Source of the DNA: JADLDB01 sp040752975
GTDB lineage: Bacteria; Myxococcota; Myxococcia; Myxococcales; Myxococcaceae
DNA: 64,000 nt
Direction of reading: 5' to 3'
Assembly (NCBI GenBank): GCA_040752975.1
Contig: JBFMHF010000009.1
Span: forward strand, 1-64,000
In this document: one piece after another, positions 54,287-62,733 of the stretch
How positions within the stretch are numbered: the first letter of the stretch is position 1
How the letters are laid out: every line of letters starts with the position of its first letter
The notes under the pieces: generated by a model
Told to the model about the DNA's origin: nothing
Database searches by the model: none
What the model saw: only the letters and a program-made list of their open reading frames with translations
Position numbers and translations under genes: made by a program

Positions 54287-54955
54287 TCACCCGCCTGCGT
54301 CGGCGGCGTTCGCGAAGCTGAGCGGATAGTTCACCTTCACGGGCCCGTTCACCGGCGCCTCGAAGTGCAGATCCTGGAACACGTTCATCACGCAGCCCTG
54401 CAGGGCGAAGTGATCCAGGCCGCCGTCCAGCACGCCGATCTCGATGACGTCGCCGAGCCCCGTGTCTGGATTCTCCGCGATGGTGAAGGACACCTTGATC
54501 TTCCCGGCGAGGGACGGGTTGGCCTCGAGCCAGGCGTCATAACACTCGCGCAGCTCGGGGATCCGCTCGGCGACGGCGGCCTTGATGCCGTCCTTGTCGA
54601 GCCTGAAGGGCAGGCCGGCGTCGGGAGGCGTTTGGGGAACGGGCTGTTGGCCGGGCATCGGCGCGGCCGAGCTCGGCTGAGCGGGGACCGGGGCAGAGCC
54701 CCGCGTGGCGCTGGAGGGGGAGGGTGGCGGACGGGGAGGGACGAGGGCGAGCGGCGACGGTGGAGCGGCCGGCGCCGGGCCTGTGGGAGGCGCGCGGGTC
54801 GGGCTTCCGGGGACAGACGGGGCCGCCGGAACCGGGCCCTGGCCGGGAAGCGCTGCGGTCGCCGGGAGCGCGGGCGAACCCACCCCCACGAGGGAGAAGA
54901 CGACGGCGCCGATCAGCACGACGGCCAACGTGCCGGCGAGGAGTCTCCAACGCAT
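54287..54955 (-). CDS. Membrane-anchored Pro-rich protein with AgmX/PglI C-terminal domain
   Basis: The 222-residue protein starts at ATG 54955. An N-terminal membrane anchor (LLAGTLAVVLIGAVVFSLVG) is followed by a ~90-residue Pro/Ala/Ser linker long enough to cross the periplasm. Residues ~122-215 are an AgmX/PglI-type TonB-like C-terminal domain (VAERIPELRECYDAWLEANP, later HFALQGCVMNVFQDLHFE). This layout is like TonB. Without ExbB/ExbD genes nearby its energy source is unknown. It is divergent from the cytochrome-type lipoprotein gene with a 38-base gap. Confidence 0.85.
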   Translation of the reverse strand: MRWRLLAGTLAVVLIGAVVFSLVGVGSPALPATAALPGQGPVPAAPSVPGSPTRAPPTGPAPAAPPSPLALVPPRPPPSPSSATRGSAPVPAQPSSAAPMPGQQPVPQTPPDAGLPFRLDKDGIKAAVAERIPELRECYDAWLEANPSLAGKIKVSFTIAENPDTGLGDVIEIGVLDGGLDHFALQGCVMNVFQDLHFEAPVNGPVKVNYPLSFANAADAGG

Positions 54956-54993
54956 GACGGGCCTCGAGCATACGGGTAGAGTGCCGCGCCGCC

Positions 54994-55464
54994 ATGACCA
55001 AGCACATCCTGATTTCCATCTCCGTCCTCGGTTCCCTCGTCCTGTTCGGCTGCGGTGGAGGCATGCCGGCCGATCCGGATCTCACCTGCGACAGCGCCGC
55101 CACCGCGAAGACCCTCACCGGCGAGGTGCAGGCGGTGTTCACCGCCAAGTGCGTCTCGTGCCACGTCTCGGGCTACGCGTACGGTGACTACACGACGGCC
55201 GATGCGACGTTCGCGAGCACCACGAACAAGCCGTCGTACCTCGCGCAGCAGGTGATGGGCTCCACGCTGAAGGTGGTGGACGGCGCGAACAAGTCGCTGG
55301 CGAACAGCTCGCTGTGGCTCAAGGTGCTGGGCGGGGACGCGGCGAACAAGAAGGGGCCGAAGGGCGAGGGCACGCTGGGCGCGATGCCCAACGACGGCAC
55401 GACGCTGACGGCGGATCAGAAGAAGCTGCTGAAGGACTGGATCTGCACCGGCGGCGCGAAGTGA
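54994..55464 (+). CDS. c-type cytochrome-like lipoprotein
   Basis: The 156-residue protein starts at ATG 54994 with a lipoprotein signal (LISISVLGSLVLFGCGGG). One haem-binding motif, KCVSCHVSG (CxxCH), lies at ~52-60. A downstream GTLGAMPNDG supplies a plausible Met axial ligand, and the C-terminal LTADQKKLLKDWICTG helix is typical of planctomycete-type and myxobacterial monohaem domains. It is probably a membrane-tethered electron carrier on the periplasmic side or outer surface. No oxidase or reductase gene is near. Some family members lack haem, so spectroscopic function is inferred from the motif. Confidence 0.85.
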   Translation: MTKHILISISVLGSLVLFGCGGGMPADPDLTCDSAATAKTLTGEVQAVFTAKCVSCHVSGYAYGDYTTADATFASTTNKPSYLAQQVMGSTLKVVDGANKSLANSSLWLKVLGGDAANKKGPKGEGTLGAMPNDGTTLTADQKKLLKDWICTGGAK

Positions 55465-55490
55465 CGGGGGCGGTCCCCTGAAGCGGGGGC

Positions 55491-56363
55491 CTACGCCCGT
55501 CTCATCGCTGGCGGTTGGGCGCTGACCGCGCGGGTCCGCCTCGCGTCGGGCGTACCCGCCGGCAGCTCCACGAATTCACACATCTCGCAGAGGCGGCTGT
55601 AGATGCGATCGCCGACGCGATCGGACAGGAGCTTCGACTCCTTGCCGGCCTCCAGCGCGGCCTCGGTGCTGATGTACCCGCGCTGGGCGCGCTCCTCGGG
55701 CGGCTTCAAGGAGTAGTTGGTGGCGAAGAGCGTCACCTTCCCCGAGTTGTACCGGCGGGCGATCAGCTCATCGAGCGTCTCGAGCTCGAACTGGCTGCCG
55801 CGGCCCTTGCCCAGCTCGTCGATGGCCAGCACCTCGACGCGGGAGAGCGGCTGGATGATCTCCCCGCCGGACTTGCCGTCCTGGAAGCCGCGGCGGATCT
55901 GCGCGTAGAGGAGGCTCACTTCCACGTACGCGCAGTCGACACCGAGCTCGAGGGTGAGGTGCTTGAGCGTCGCGGACAAAAGGTGCGTCTTTCCGGTGCC
56001 GACGGGCCCGGCCAGCACGTAGCCGCGGGGCTGGGGCCAGCGCATCGAGAAGTCCTTCGCCACCTGGAGGGCGCGGGCCTGCTCGGCGTTGGAGGGGCGG
56101 TAGCCGTCGAAGCTGGCCTGCGCGTGGACGGCGGGGATGCGCGCGTCGTTGAACGACTCGGCGCGGCGCGACAGGCGGGTGCAGGCGCAGGGAGTGACGA
56201 CGTCGTACCTCCGGCCGTTCTCCTGCACGGTGTTGCGCGCGAGGCCGGAGCCCCGGCAGTCCGGGCAATCCGCGACGGACACCCGGGCCTTCGCGCGTGC
56301 GAAGTCGCCGGAGCGCTCGAAGACGAAGCCCGCGGTGTCGATCCCCTTCCCGATCGCCGTCAT
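55491..56363 (-). CDS. DnaC/IstB-like AAA+ ATPase (possible helicase loader)
   Basis: The 290-residue protein starts at ATG 56363. An N-terminal four-Cys motif (CPDCRGSG at 33-40 and CAC at 59-61) suggests a zinc finger. Walker A is GPVGTGKT at 119-126 and Walker B is VLAIDELGKGRG (Asp182-Glu183). Sensor 1 is TLFATNYSL. The family includes DnaC helicase loaders and IstB transposase helpers, but there is no transposase here. The partner gene just upstream is separated by 17 bases, and the pair may form a chromosomal replication-restart or helicase-loading unit. Confidence 0.88.
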   Translation of the reverse strand: MTAIGKGIDTAGFVFERSGDFARAKARVSVADCPDCRGSGLARNTVQENGRRYDVVTPCACTRLSRRAESFNDARIPAVHAQASFDGYRPSNAEQARALQVAKDFSMRWPQPRGYVLAGPVGTGKTHLLSATLKHLTLELGVDCAYVEVSLLYAQIRRGFQDGKSGGEIIQPLSRVEVLAIDELGKGRGSQFELETLDELIARRYNSGKVTLFATNYSLKPPEERAQRGYISTEAALEAGKESKLLSDRVGDRIYSRLCEMCEFVELPAGTPDARRTRAVSAQPPAMRRA

Positions 56364-56380
56364 GCGACTCCTTGCTTCCG

Positions 56381-57028
56381 TTACCAGAAGGCCGGCACGC
56401 CGAGGTGGTGCCGAATCAACGCTGCCCGATGAAACCTCAACGACTCGCGGCGTGCACGCTTCGACGCCGCCCCGGCCTTCTCCACCAGTCGGGACGCCTC
56501 GCGCAAGAGCACCCGGCGCTCTTCGTACGGAATCGCGCGTGTCAAGACGGCCAGCGCTAATTCCTCCTGTCGATTCGACGCATCGAAGTCCTCCGGCGTC
56601 GGCAAACCTGCCAGCAGCCTCTTGACGGCCGGCAACAGGGCTTCGTGCGCCTTGCCGATCTTCTTGAGCGCGGCCTTGAGCTTCTTGTGGCGCTGTACGT
56701 GGAAGGGCTCGTCGTCCACCTCGTTCGGCGCGCCCGCCCCGGTCTTCCCCGCGGACAGCTTCAGGTACTTGGCGATCTCCGCGTTGACCTGGCGGCGGCA
56801 GGCGGCGAGCGATCGCAGGAGGCCCTCTCCTTCCGGTGCGTCCCAGACGGCGGCCTCGGCGGCCTTGCGGATGCCGCGGGCGATCACCTCCACCGGCACG
56901 CCCGCCTCGGCCCACTCGTCGAGCAGCTCCACGTCCTTCGCCGACAGCGCCACGCCGCGGCCCCGGTGCGCGACGAAGCAGTCCTGCACCTTCTCGTGGA
57001 AGCTGGCGCTGTCAGGCAGGAGGCTCAT
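56381..57028 (-). CDS. Hypothetical helical protein paired with the DnaC-like ATPase
   Basis: The 215-residue protein starts at ATG 57028. It is predicted to be almost wholly helical, with a Lys/Arg-rich middle (VQRHKKLKAALKKIGKAHEA) and a basic C-terminus (SKRARRESLRFHRAALIRHH). The N-terminal ~80 residues (SAKDVELLDEWAEAGVPVEV, then ARGIRKAAE) resemble the winged-helix/DnaD-like part of replication initiators seen beside DnaC-like loaders in phages and in some chromosomes, but the match is weak. Basic charge and context point to DNA binding. It shares a transcript with the ATPase downstream. Confidence 0.78.
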   Translation of the reverse strand: MSLLPDSASFHEKVQDCFVAHRGRGVALSAKDVELLDEWAEAGVPVEVIARGIRKAAEAAVWDAPEGEGLLRSLAACRRQVNAEIAKYLKLSAGKTGAGAPNEVDDEPFHVQRHKKLKAALKKIGKAHEALLPAVKRLLAGLPTPEDFDASNRQEELALAVLTRAIPYEERRVLLREASRLVEKAGAASKRARRESLRFHRAALIRHHLGVPAFW

Positions 57029-57058
57029 CGCGCGTCGCGGCCGGCGTGTACTGGCTTC

Positions 57059-57088
57059 TTGACAGTCTCGAAGAGCGACCGCTACAAG
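57059..57088 (+). promoter_or_regulatory. sigma70-type promoter of tRNA-Val
   Basis: Perfect TTGACA (57059-57064), an 18-base spacer and TACAAG (57083-57088), with an expected start ~11 bases before the mature tRNA. It could also feed thrS by read-through. Confidence 0.75.
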
Positions 57089-57106
57089 CGCCGCGCTTCT
57101 CAGTGA

Positions 57107-57178
<72 letters not shown>

Positions 57179-57203
57179 CTGGCAGCACCGGAAGCACTCG
57201 ACG

Positions 57204-57250
57204 GCCGGAGTGACGTCTCCCAGGGAGGCGCGCTCCGGCTGACGTGTTTT
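57204..57250 (+). terminator. Possible terminator/attenuating hairpin between tRNA-Val and thrS
   Basis: GCCGGAG (57204-57210) pairs with CTCCGGC (57233-57239), with an inner CTCC/GGAG hairpin, followed by TGACGTGTTTT. The U-run is short and displaced, so termination may be partial. Confidence 0.4.
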
Positions 57251-57304
57251 CCGCCCATCGTTCCCGCTCCATTTCCACCCGTTTGAACGCTAGAGAGGCG
57301 CCTC

Positions 57305-59233
57305 ATGGCTGCCAATGTCATCGTCACCCTGCCGGACGGCTCGAAGAAGGAAGCGCCGAAGGGCATCTCCATCGCTGAGTTCGTCAAGAGCTCGATCGGC
57401 GCGGGCCTGGCCAGGGACGCCATCTTCGCGAAGCTGAACGGCCAGGAGGTCGATCTCTCGCGGTCCATCGACGAAGACGCGTCGCTGCAGATCTTCACGT
57501 CGAAGAACCCCGAGGCCCTCGAAGTCGCCCGCCACGACGCCGCGCACGTGGTCGCCGACGCGGTGCAGCGCCTCTTTCCCGGCACGCAGGTGACGATCGG
57601 CCCGGCGATCGAAGAGGGCTTCTATTACGACTTCTTCCGCGACAAGCCCTTCACGCCGGAGGAGCTCGAGCAGATCGAGAAGAAGGCGAACGAGATCGTC
57701 GCCGCCGACGCGCCCTTCGTGCGGCAGGAGGTCTCTCCCGAGGAGGCCATCAAGCTCTTCGAGGGCATGGGCGAGAAGTTCAAGGTCGAGATCGTCAACG
57801 ACATCGTGGCGAAGGGCGCGAAGACGCTGACGCTCTACAAGCACGGTGACTGGGTGGACTTCTGCCTGGGGCCCCACGGGCCTTCGACGGGGAAGATCGG
57901 CGTCATCAAGATCCTGTCCTCGTCGGGCGCGTACTGGCGCGGCGACCATCGCAACCCCATGCTCCAGCGCGTCTACGGCACGGCCTTCTTCGACAAGAAG
58001 CAGCTCGAGGCCTGGGTGAAGCAGCGCGAGGAGGCGGCCAGGCGCGATCACCGCCGCCTGGGCAAAGAGCTCGACCTCTTCCACTTCCACCACTTCTCGC
58101 CCGGCGCCGCCTTCTGGACGCCGAAGGGGACGGCCCTCTACACGGTGCTGTCCGGCTACATGCGCAAGCTGGCGCTGGAGAACGGCTACGTCGAGATCAA
58201 GACGCCGCTGCTCTTCAACAAGGGGCTGTGGGAGATCAGCGGTCACTGGGGCAAGTACCGGGAGAACATGTTCCTCGTCGAGGACAGCGAGACGAAGGAG
58301 CAGGACTACTCCCTCAAGCCGATGAACTGCCCGTCGCACCACCTGTACTACGGCTTCAAGAAGCACTCGTACCGGGACCTGCCCTTGCGCTTCCACACGC
58401 AGGACGTGCTGCACCGCAACGAGGCGGCCGGGGCGCTCGGAGGCCTCACGCGCGTGCGCCAGTTCGCCCAGGACGACGCGCACATCTACTGCCGTGAAGA
58501 TCAGATCCCCGACGAGGTCGCGCGCTTCGTGAAGCTGCTCGACAAGGTCTACGACGCGGTGGGCCTCGAGTACGCCGCCAAGCTGTCGACGCGGCCGCCG
58601 CAGCGCATCGGCACGGACGAGCTGTGGGATCGCGCCGAGGCCGCGCTCAAGCAGGCGCTCGAGTCGATCAAGCTCGAGTACGAGCTCAAGCCCGGCGACG
58701 GCGCCTTCTACGGCCCGAAGATCGACTTCGACGTCTCCGACTCCATCGGCCGCAAGTGGCAGCTGGGGACGATCCAGCTCGACTACAACGCGCCCGAGCG
58801 CTTCGACCTCACGTACATCGGCGAGGACAACAAGGAGCACCGGCCCGTCGTGCTGCACCGCGCGATCTACGGCAGCTTCGAGCGCTTCATCGCCATCCTC
58901 ATCGAGCACTTCGCCGGCGCCTTCCCTGCGTGGCTCGCCCCCGTGCAGGCGCGCCTGGTCTACGTGGCCGATCGGCAGCTGGACTACTGCCGCGAGGTGG
59001 CCGCGAAGCTGTCCGCGAAGGGCTTCCGCGTGGAGGTGGACGATCGCGGCCTGTCCATGCAGAAGAAGATCGCCGAGGCCGCGGTGCAGAAGATCCCCTT
59101 CACGCTGGTGGTGGGCGACCGGGAGATGGAGAGCAAGGCCGTGGCTCCCCGCCGCTACGGGGGCGAGGACTTGAAGGCCATGCCCCTCGAGCAGTTCGAG
59201 GCGCTGCTGGCGAAGGAGGCCGCCTGGCCGTGA
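57305..59233 (+). CDS. thrS: Threonyl-tRNA synthetase
   Basis: The 642-residue enzyme starts at ATG 57305, with AGAGG upstream. Domains in order are TGS (1-~65), the N2 editing domain with HDAAH and the DFCLGPHGPSTG loop, the class II catalytic domain with PMNCPSHH (zinc Cys), motif 2 FHTQDVLHRNEAAGAL and motif 3 HRAIYGSFERFI, and the anticodon-binding domain (~540-640; VEVDDRGLSMQKKIAEA). Full length and all motifs indicate a functional enzyme that charges tRNA-Thr and edits Ser-tRNA-Thr. It stands alone, without the infC-rpmI-rplT genes that often follow thrS. No T-box leader is seen. Confidence 0.98.
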   Translation: MAANVIVTLPDGSKKEAPKGISIAEFVKSSIGAGLARDAIFAKLNGQEVDLSRSIDEDASLQIFTSKNPEALEVARHDAAHVVADAVQRLFPGTQVTIGPAIEEGFYYDFFRDKPFTPEELEQIEKKANEIVAADAPFVRQEVSPEEAIKLFEGMGEKFKVEIVNDIVAKGAKTLTLYKHGDWVDFCLGPHGPSTGKIGVIKILSSSGAYWRGDHRNPMLQRVYGTAFFDKKQLEAWVKQREEAARRDHRRLGKELDLFHFHHFSPGAAFWTPKGTALYTVLSGYMRKLALENGYVEIKTPLLFNKGLWEISGHWGKYRENMFLVEDSETKEQDYSLKPMNCPSHHLYYGFKKHSYRDLPLRFHTQDVLHRNEAAGALGGLTRVRQFAQDDAHIYCREDQIPDEVARFVKLLDKVYDAVGLEYAAKLSTRPPQRIGTDELWDRAEAALKQALESIKLEYELKPGDGAFYGPKIDFDVSDSIGRKWQLGTIQLDYNAPERFDLTYIGEDNKEHRPVVLHRAIYGSFERFIAILIEHFAGAFPAWLAPVQARLVYVADRQLDYCREVAAKLSAKGFRVEVDDRGLSMQKKIAEAAVQKIPFTLVVGDREMESKAVAPRRYGGEDLKAMPLEQFEALLAKEAAWP

Positions 59234-59253
59234 CGGCTCGGCCTCCATGGCGG

Positions 59254-59290
59254 TTGACGAGGCGGGGCGGCGTGCCTTAAGTGCGCCGCC
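59254..59290 (+). promoter_or_regulatory. Candidate promoter with overlapping inverted repeat upstream of SCP2 gene
   Basis: TTGACG (59254-59259), a 17-base spacer and TTAAGT (59277-59282). The -10 box lies between the arms of a perfect inverted repeat GGCGGCG (59266-59272)/CGCCGCC (59284-59290), which could be a repressor operator or alternatively a thrS terminator stem. The -10 match is only moderate. Confidence 0.4.
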
Positions 59291-59337
59291 GTTGATTTGA
59301 AAATCAGCGCAGCACCCACACGAAAGGCGAGGACACC

Positions 59338-59664
59338 ATGGCCGTGAAGGACATTCTGGAGACCGAGATCCCCAAGCGCATCCAGGCGAAGCCGGAGCTG
59401 GCGAAGGACATCAACGCCGTCATCCACTTCGACTTGACCGGTGACGGCGGCGGCCAGTGGACGCTGGACTGCACCAAGTCCGAGGGCTGGGTCTCCGCCG
59501 GGAAGAACGGCGAGTCGAAGATGACGATCATCTCCAGCGCGGCGGACTTCGAGAAGATCGCCACCAAGCAGATGAACGCGCAGATGGCCGCCATGCAGGG
59601 CAAGCTGAAGTTCAAGCCCATGGACATGGGCCTGGCGATGAAGCTCGGCAAGCTGCTCAGCTGA
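59338..59664 (+). CDS. SCP2 sterol/lipid-carrier-domain protein
   Basis: The 108-residue protein starts at ATG 59338, with GGCGAGGA upstream. It consists of one SCP2 domain: VIHFDLTGDGGGQWTLDC, then ESKMTIISSAADFEKIA and MAAMQGKLKFKPMDMGLAMK, ending in KLGKLL. This matches the family length and its characteristic GKLKxxG/MxxAMKL end. SCP2 domains bind acyl-CoAs, fatty acids or sterols in a hydrophobic tunnel. The protein is cytoplasmic. It precedes a CoA-dependent racemase-type gene but is separated from it by a terminator. Confidence 0.93.
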   Translation: MAVKDILETEIPKRIQAKPELAKDINAVIHFDLTGDGGGQWTLDCTKSEGWVSAGKNGESKMTIISSAADFEKIATKQMNAQMAAMQGKLKFKPMDMGLAMKLGKLLS

Positions 59665-59692
59665 CGGCCTCGCGCCCACCGCGCTTTCCCCA

Positions 59693-59739
59693 CGCGGCGC
59701 TCGCTCTTCGTCGAGATGACGGGGCGGCGCCGCGTTTTT
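59693..59739 (+). terminator. Rho-independent terminator after the SCP2 gene
   Basis: CGCGGCGC (59693-59700) pairs perfectly with GCGCCGCG (59727-59734), followed at once by TTTTT. The 26-base loop has minor internal pairing. Confidence 0.75.
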
Positions 59740-59761
59740 CATTCGCTGCGAGGAGTCGCCG

Positions 59762-60886
59762 ATGTCGCTTCCCCTGGAAGGATTGAAGGTCCTCGATCTC
59801 TCCCGGCTGTTGCCCGGCCCCTACGCCACCCTGGTGCTGGCGGACCTCGGCGCCCAGGTGGACAAGGTGGAGGAGCCCGGCGTCGGCGACTACACGCGCC
59901 ACTCGCCGCCCATGAAGGACGACACGTCGGCGCTCTTCCTGGGCCTCAACCGCAACAAGCGCAGCATCGCGCTCGATCTCAAGTCGCCCGACGGCGCCGC
60001 GAAGTTGAAGGCGCTGGCCAGGCAGTACGACGTGCTGGTGGAGAGCTTCCGGCCTGGCGTCATGGACAAGCTGGGGCTGGGCTGGGACGCGCTGCAAAAG
60101 GAGAACCCGCGCCTCATCTACTGCGCCATCTCCGGCTACGGGAACACCGGGCCCGATCGCCTGCGCGCCGGCCATGACATCAACTACCTCGCGCGGTGCG
60201 GGGCGCTGGCCTATGGGGGCAAGCCGGGTGGGGCGCCGGCGATGGCGGGGGTGCAGATCGCCGACATCGGGGGCGGCAGCCTCTTCGCGCTGGTGGGGAT
60301 CCTCGCGGCGCTGCACGAGCGTTCGCGCACCGGGAAGGGCCGCTTCGTGGACGTCTCCATGACGGACGGCGCGTTGGCCTTCCTCCACATGCACCTCGCC
60401 GGGCGCCTGGTGATGGGGAAGGAGGGCGTTCCCCTGCAGCGCGGGAGGGAGGCGCTCAACGGCGGCTACCCCTGCTACGGGCTGTACCAGACGGGCGACG
60501 GGCGGTGGCTCGCGGTCGGCGCGCTCGAGCCCAAGTTCTTCATGGGCGTCTGCGCCGCCCTCGAGCGCCCCGAGCTGATGGACGGCGCCTACGACACGGG
60601 CGAGCTGGGCGCGCGCACCCGCGCCGAGCTGGAGAAGGTGTTCGCCTCGAAGCCGCTGGCCCACTGGATCGAGCTCTTCCGCACCGTCGATCTCTGCGTG
60701 GAGCCGGTGCTGGAGGGCGACGAGGTGCTGGACGATCCGCAGCTCAAGGCCCGCGGGCTCTTCGAGGAGGAGGGCGGGGTGGTGTGGCTGCGCACGCCGC
60801 TCAAGCTGGGCGCGCCGCCGATTCGTCCTCCCCCGGCGCTGGGTCAGCACACCGAGGAGATCCTGCGCGAGCACGGGCTCTCATGA
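59762..60886 (+). CDS. CaiB/BaiF family protein, alpha-methylacyl-CoA racemase type
   Basis: The 374-residue protein starts at ATG 59762, with GAGGAG upstream. It belongs to the CaiB/BaiF (class III CoA-transferase) family: LKVLDLSRLLPGPYATLVLA, then ALDLKSPDG and VESFRPGVMDKLGLG. Catalytic residues of alpha-methylacyl-CoA racemase are present: His138 in AGHDINYLA, Asp168 in QIADIGGG, and Glu256 in VGALEPKFF. This supports racemisation of 2-methylacyl-CoAs during breakdown of branched fatty acids rather than CoA transfer. Branched fatty acids are abundant in myxobacteria, so the role fits. The upstream SCP2 protein and a distant acyl-CoA dehydrogenase are compatible neighbours. Confidence 0.92.
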   Translation: MSLPLEGLKVLDLSRLLPGPYATLVLADLGAQVDKVEEPGVGDYTRHSPPMKDDTSALFLGLNRNKRSIALDLKSPDGAAKLKALARQYDVLVESFRPGVMDKLGLGWDALQKENPRLIYCAISGYGNTGPDRLRAGHDINYLARCGALAYGGKPGGAPAMAGVQIADIGGGSLFALVGILAALHERSRTGKGRFVDVSMTDGALAFLHMHLAGRLVMGKEGVPLQRGREALNGGYPCYGLYQTGDGRWLAVGALEPKFFMGVCAALERPELMDGAYDTGELGARTRAELEKVFASKPLAHWIELFRTVDLCVEPVLEGDEVLDDPQLKARGLFEEEGGVVWLRTPLKLGAPPIRPPPALGQHTEEILREHGLS

Positions 60887-60908
60887 GTGCGCTACGCTGC
60901 GAGGCCTG

Positions 60909-62246
60909 ATGTCCGCCCGGCTGCTCGTCACTGGTTTCGTCTGCGCCCTCATCGCGCTGTCCTGCGGCGCGGAGAGCCTCGAGGCCCCCGCCGCCGAGCC
61001 CCGCCCCGACATGATGCAGTGCCAGGGCGTCGATCACCTGATGCCCAACTTCGTGCGCGCGATCAGCGAAGGCCGCACCGAGGGCCTCAAGCAGGTGGTG
61101 GAGACGCAGCTCCTCATCCCGCTGCGCGAAGGCGACTCGCCGCCCGTCAACGACGTGCTGCGCGCCGTCTTCCGCACCCTCGACGGCTATGCCCGCAAGC
61201 CGCCGGAGGTGGGCGCCACGGGCGACGACTACTGCGCCCCCACGTCCAGCCCGCCGCCGCTGCAGCAGGCCAACGAGCTGTGCGAGATGCGCCGCGCGAT
61301 GGACCTGCTCGTCCACCAGGGCAAGGGCATCGACGCCATCGAGCTCGCCACCCCGCAGATCAACACCGTGCTCAACTACGTCACCGGCGAAGGCCTCGAC
61401 TGCCGGGGCCGCCCGCGCACGCCGCACTACGAGATCTCGGGCGCGATCGCCGGCATGTGCAGCCAGACCCTCAACTGCCAGCTGACCGATGGGCTCGACC
61501 TGTTGATCGGCTTCACGGACTACCTGAACACCGCCGACGGGAAGGCGCTGATGGAACACTTGAACGCCCTCACCGCGAACCCCGACGGGGGCAGCGTGAC
61601 GGCGTTCCTCAACCCCTCCAGCCTCACCGAAGACGAGGCGGTGGCGCTGGTGCGCGGCCTGGTGCCGATGCTGCAGTCCGCCAACGCGACGGAGCTGGAG
61701 AACGCCTTCACCAACCTGCCCCTCCCTGCGGATCTCAAGGCGGATCTCCGGCCCGTCGTCGACGACCTGAAGCGGCTCCTGTTGCACGACGAGATCATGA
61801 ATCCCCTGCGCCGGGCGCTGAACTGCATCTGGGGCGTCGACTCGATGGGGCGGCCCAACGGCCAGGACTCCGCCAAGAATTACCCGCTGGTCCGCATGGT
61901 GTACCGCCTCGCGCTCGAGGAGGAGTGCCCCGAGTTCGGCCTCACCCGCCTCACCGGCGTCCTGAAGGGCGTGCAGGAGGTCGACTCCCGCGGCTCCCTC
62001 ATCTACCTCGCCGGCACGCTCGCCAGGGCCGTCCGCAGCGACGAGACGGCCATCGACTCGGCGGCCACCGTCTGCAAGACCCTCTTCTCCACCGACCGCG
62101 CCCCCGGCCAGGCCCGCAGCAACGCCGAAAACGCGCTCCCCGTCGCCGCCGACCTCGTGAAGAACGGCCTCATCAACGAAGGCATCTGCGCCATCGACAC
62201 CCTCATCTTCGGCTGCTCCGCCGGCCCCCAACCGGCGTGCCGCTGA
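60909..62246 (+). CDS. Hypothetical lipoprotein, mostly helical
   Basis: The 445-residue protein starts at ATG 60909. The leader (LLVTGFVCALIALSCGAES) suggests lipidation at Cys19 with an acceptable lipobox. The mature protein is mainly helical, contains about ten cysteines, and shows segments such as VNDVLRAVFRTLDGYARKPP and LVRGLVPMLQSANATELENA that may be internal repeats. No catalytic or binding motif is recognised. It lies 22 bases after the racemase-type gene and could be co-transcribed, though a functional link is not obvious. Confidence 0.8.
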   Translation: MSARLLVTGFVCALIALSCGAESLEAPAAEPRPDMMQCQGVDHLMPNFVRAISEGRTEGLKQVVETQLLIPLREGDSPPVNDVLRAVFRTLDGYARKPPEVGATGDDYCAPTSSPPPLQQANELCEMRRAMDLLVHQGKGIDAIELATPQINTVLNYVTGEGLDCRGRPRTPHYEISGAIAGMCSQTLNCQLTDGLDLLIGFTDYLNTADGKALMEHLNALTANPDGGSVTAFLNPSSLTEDEAVALVRGLVPMLQSANATELENAFTNLPLPADLKADLRPVVDDLKRLLLHDEIMNPLRRALNCIWGVDSMGRPNGQDSAKNYPLVRMVYRLALEEECPEFGLTRLTGVLKGVQEVDSRGSLIYLAGTLARAVRSDETAIDSAATVCKTLFSTDRAPGQARSNAENALPVAADLVKNGLINEGICAIDTLIFGCSAGPQPACR

Positions 62247-62250
62247 AGCA

Positions 62251-62283
62251 GCACCTGTGCACTCGAGGTGGCACCTGTCGCAC
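62251..62283 (+). repeat. Tandem direct repeat GCACCTGT(n)GCAC, 20 bases apart
   Basis: GCACCTGTGCAC at 62251-62262 and GCACCTGTCGCAC at 62271-62283 start exactly 20 bases apart, two helical turns, so both face the same side of the DNA. They lie ~110-140 bases before the start of the next gene in the only larger gap of this region. A regulator-binding role is inferred. Confidence 0.4.
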
Positions 62284-62393
62284 AATGTGAGACGGCCACA
62301 ACGCGCTCAGGGATTTGCGGAGAAGTGCGGAGTGGTAGCATGTGCCCGCCCCGTGCTTCATTCGGGTCAAAGGGTGCTCGCTTTGGAGGCTGT

Positions 62394-62645
62394 ATGAGCA
62401 AGTGGTTGTGGCTGTCGCTCGTCGCGATGTTGGCGTTCCCGGCGTTTGCCCAGGACAAGGGCGGTGGCAACGTCACCTACAAGAAGACGACGGAGTACAG
62501 CTTCGAGGACGACACCATCGAGGGCGATCTCACCAAGCCCGACGGCGAGTACGTCGAGGCCCGCAAGAAGGTGAAGCACTCGAACCTGATCAAGATCCGC
62601 GAAGAGTTCAAAGACAAGGTGATGCAGTCGGTGGGCGAGCTGTAG
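62394..62645 (+). CDS. Small secreted hypothetical protein upstream of the FHA gene
   Basis: The 83-residue protein starts at ATG 62394, with TTGGAGG upstream. A signal peptide (WLWLSLVAMLAFPAFAQD) is followed by a short mature chain of ~64 residues, highly charged: KKTTEYSFEDDTIEGDLTKP, then EARKKVKHSNLIKIREEFKD and a QSVGEL end. No cysteine, no repeat and no family that I can name with confidence. It lies 88 bases before the GltG-like FHA gene on the same strand, and may be a periplasmic component of the same machine. Confidence 0.8.
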   Translation: MSKWLWLSLVAMLAFPAFAQDKGGGNVTYKKTTEYSFEDDTIEGDLTKPDGEYVEARKKVKHSNLIKIREEFKDKVMQSVGEL

Positions 62646-62733
62646 GCCTCACACCTCGCGCGTGGCGGGAACCCGGCTGCCTGGCCGGTGTCCTAAACGG
62701 CGACGCGCGGACCCGACGCCAGGAGGCTTCAAC

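Noticed and set aside
55491..56363. IstB of an IS21-type insertion sequence
   Set aside because: No transposase gene or terminal inverted repeats are found; the partner gene is not IstA-like and the neighbourhood is housekeeping.
62268..62283. TGGCACCTGTCGCAC as a sigma54 promoter before the small secreted protein
   Set aside because: The distance between the GG and GC elements is eight bases rather than ten, and TTGC is missing. The sequence is better described as part of a direct repeat.
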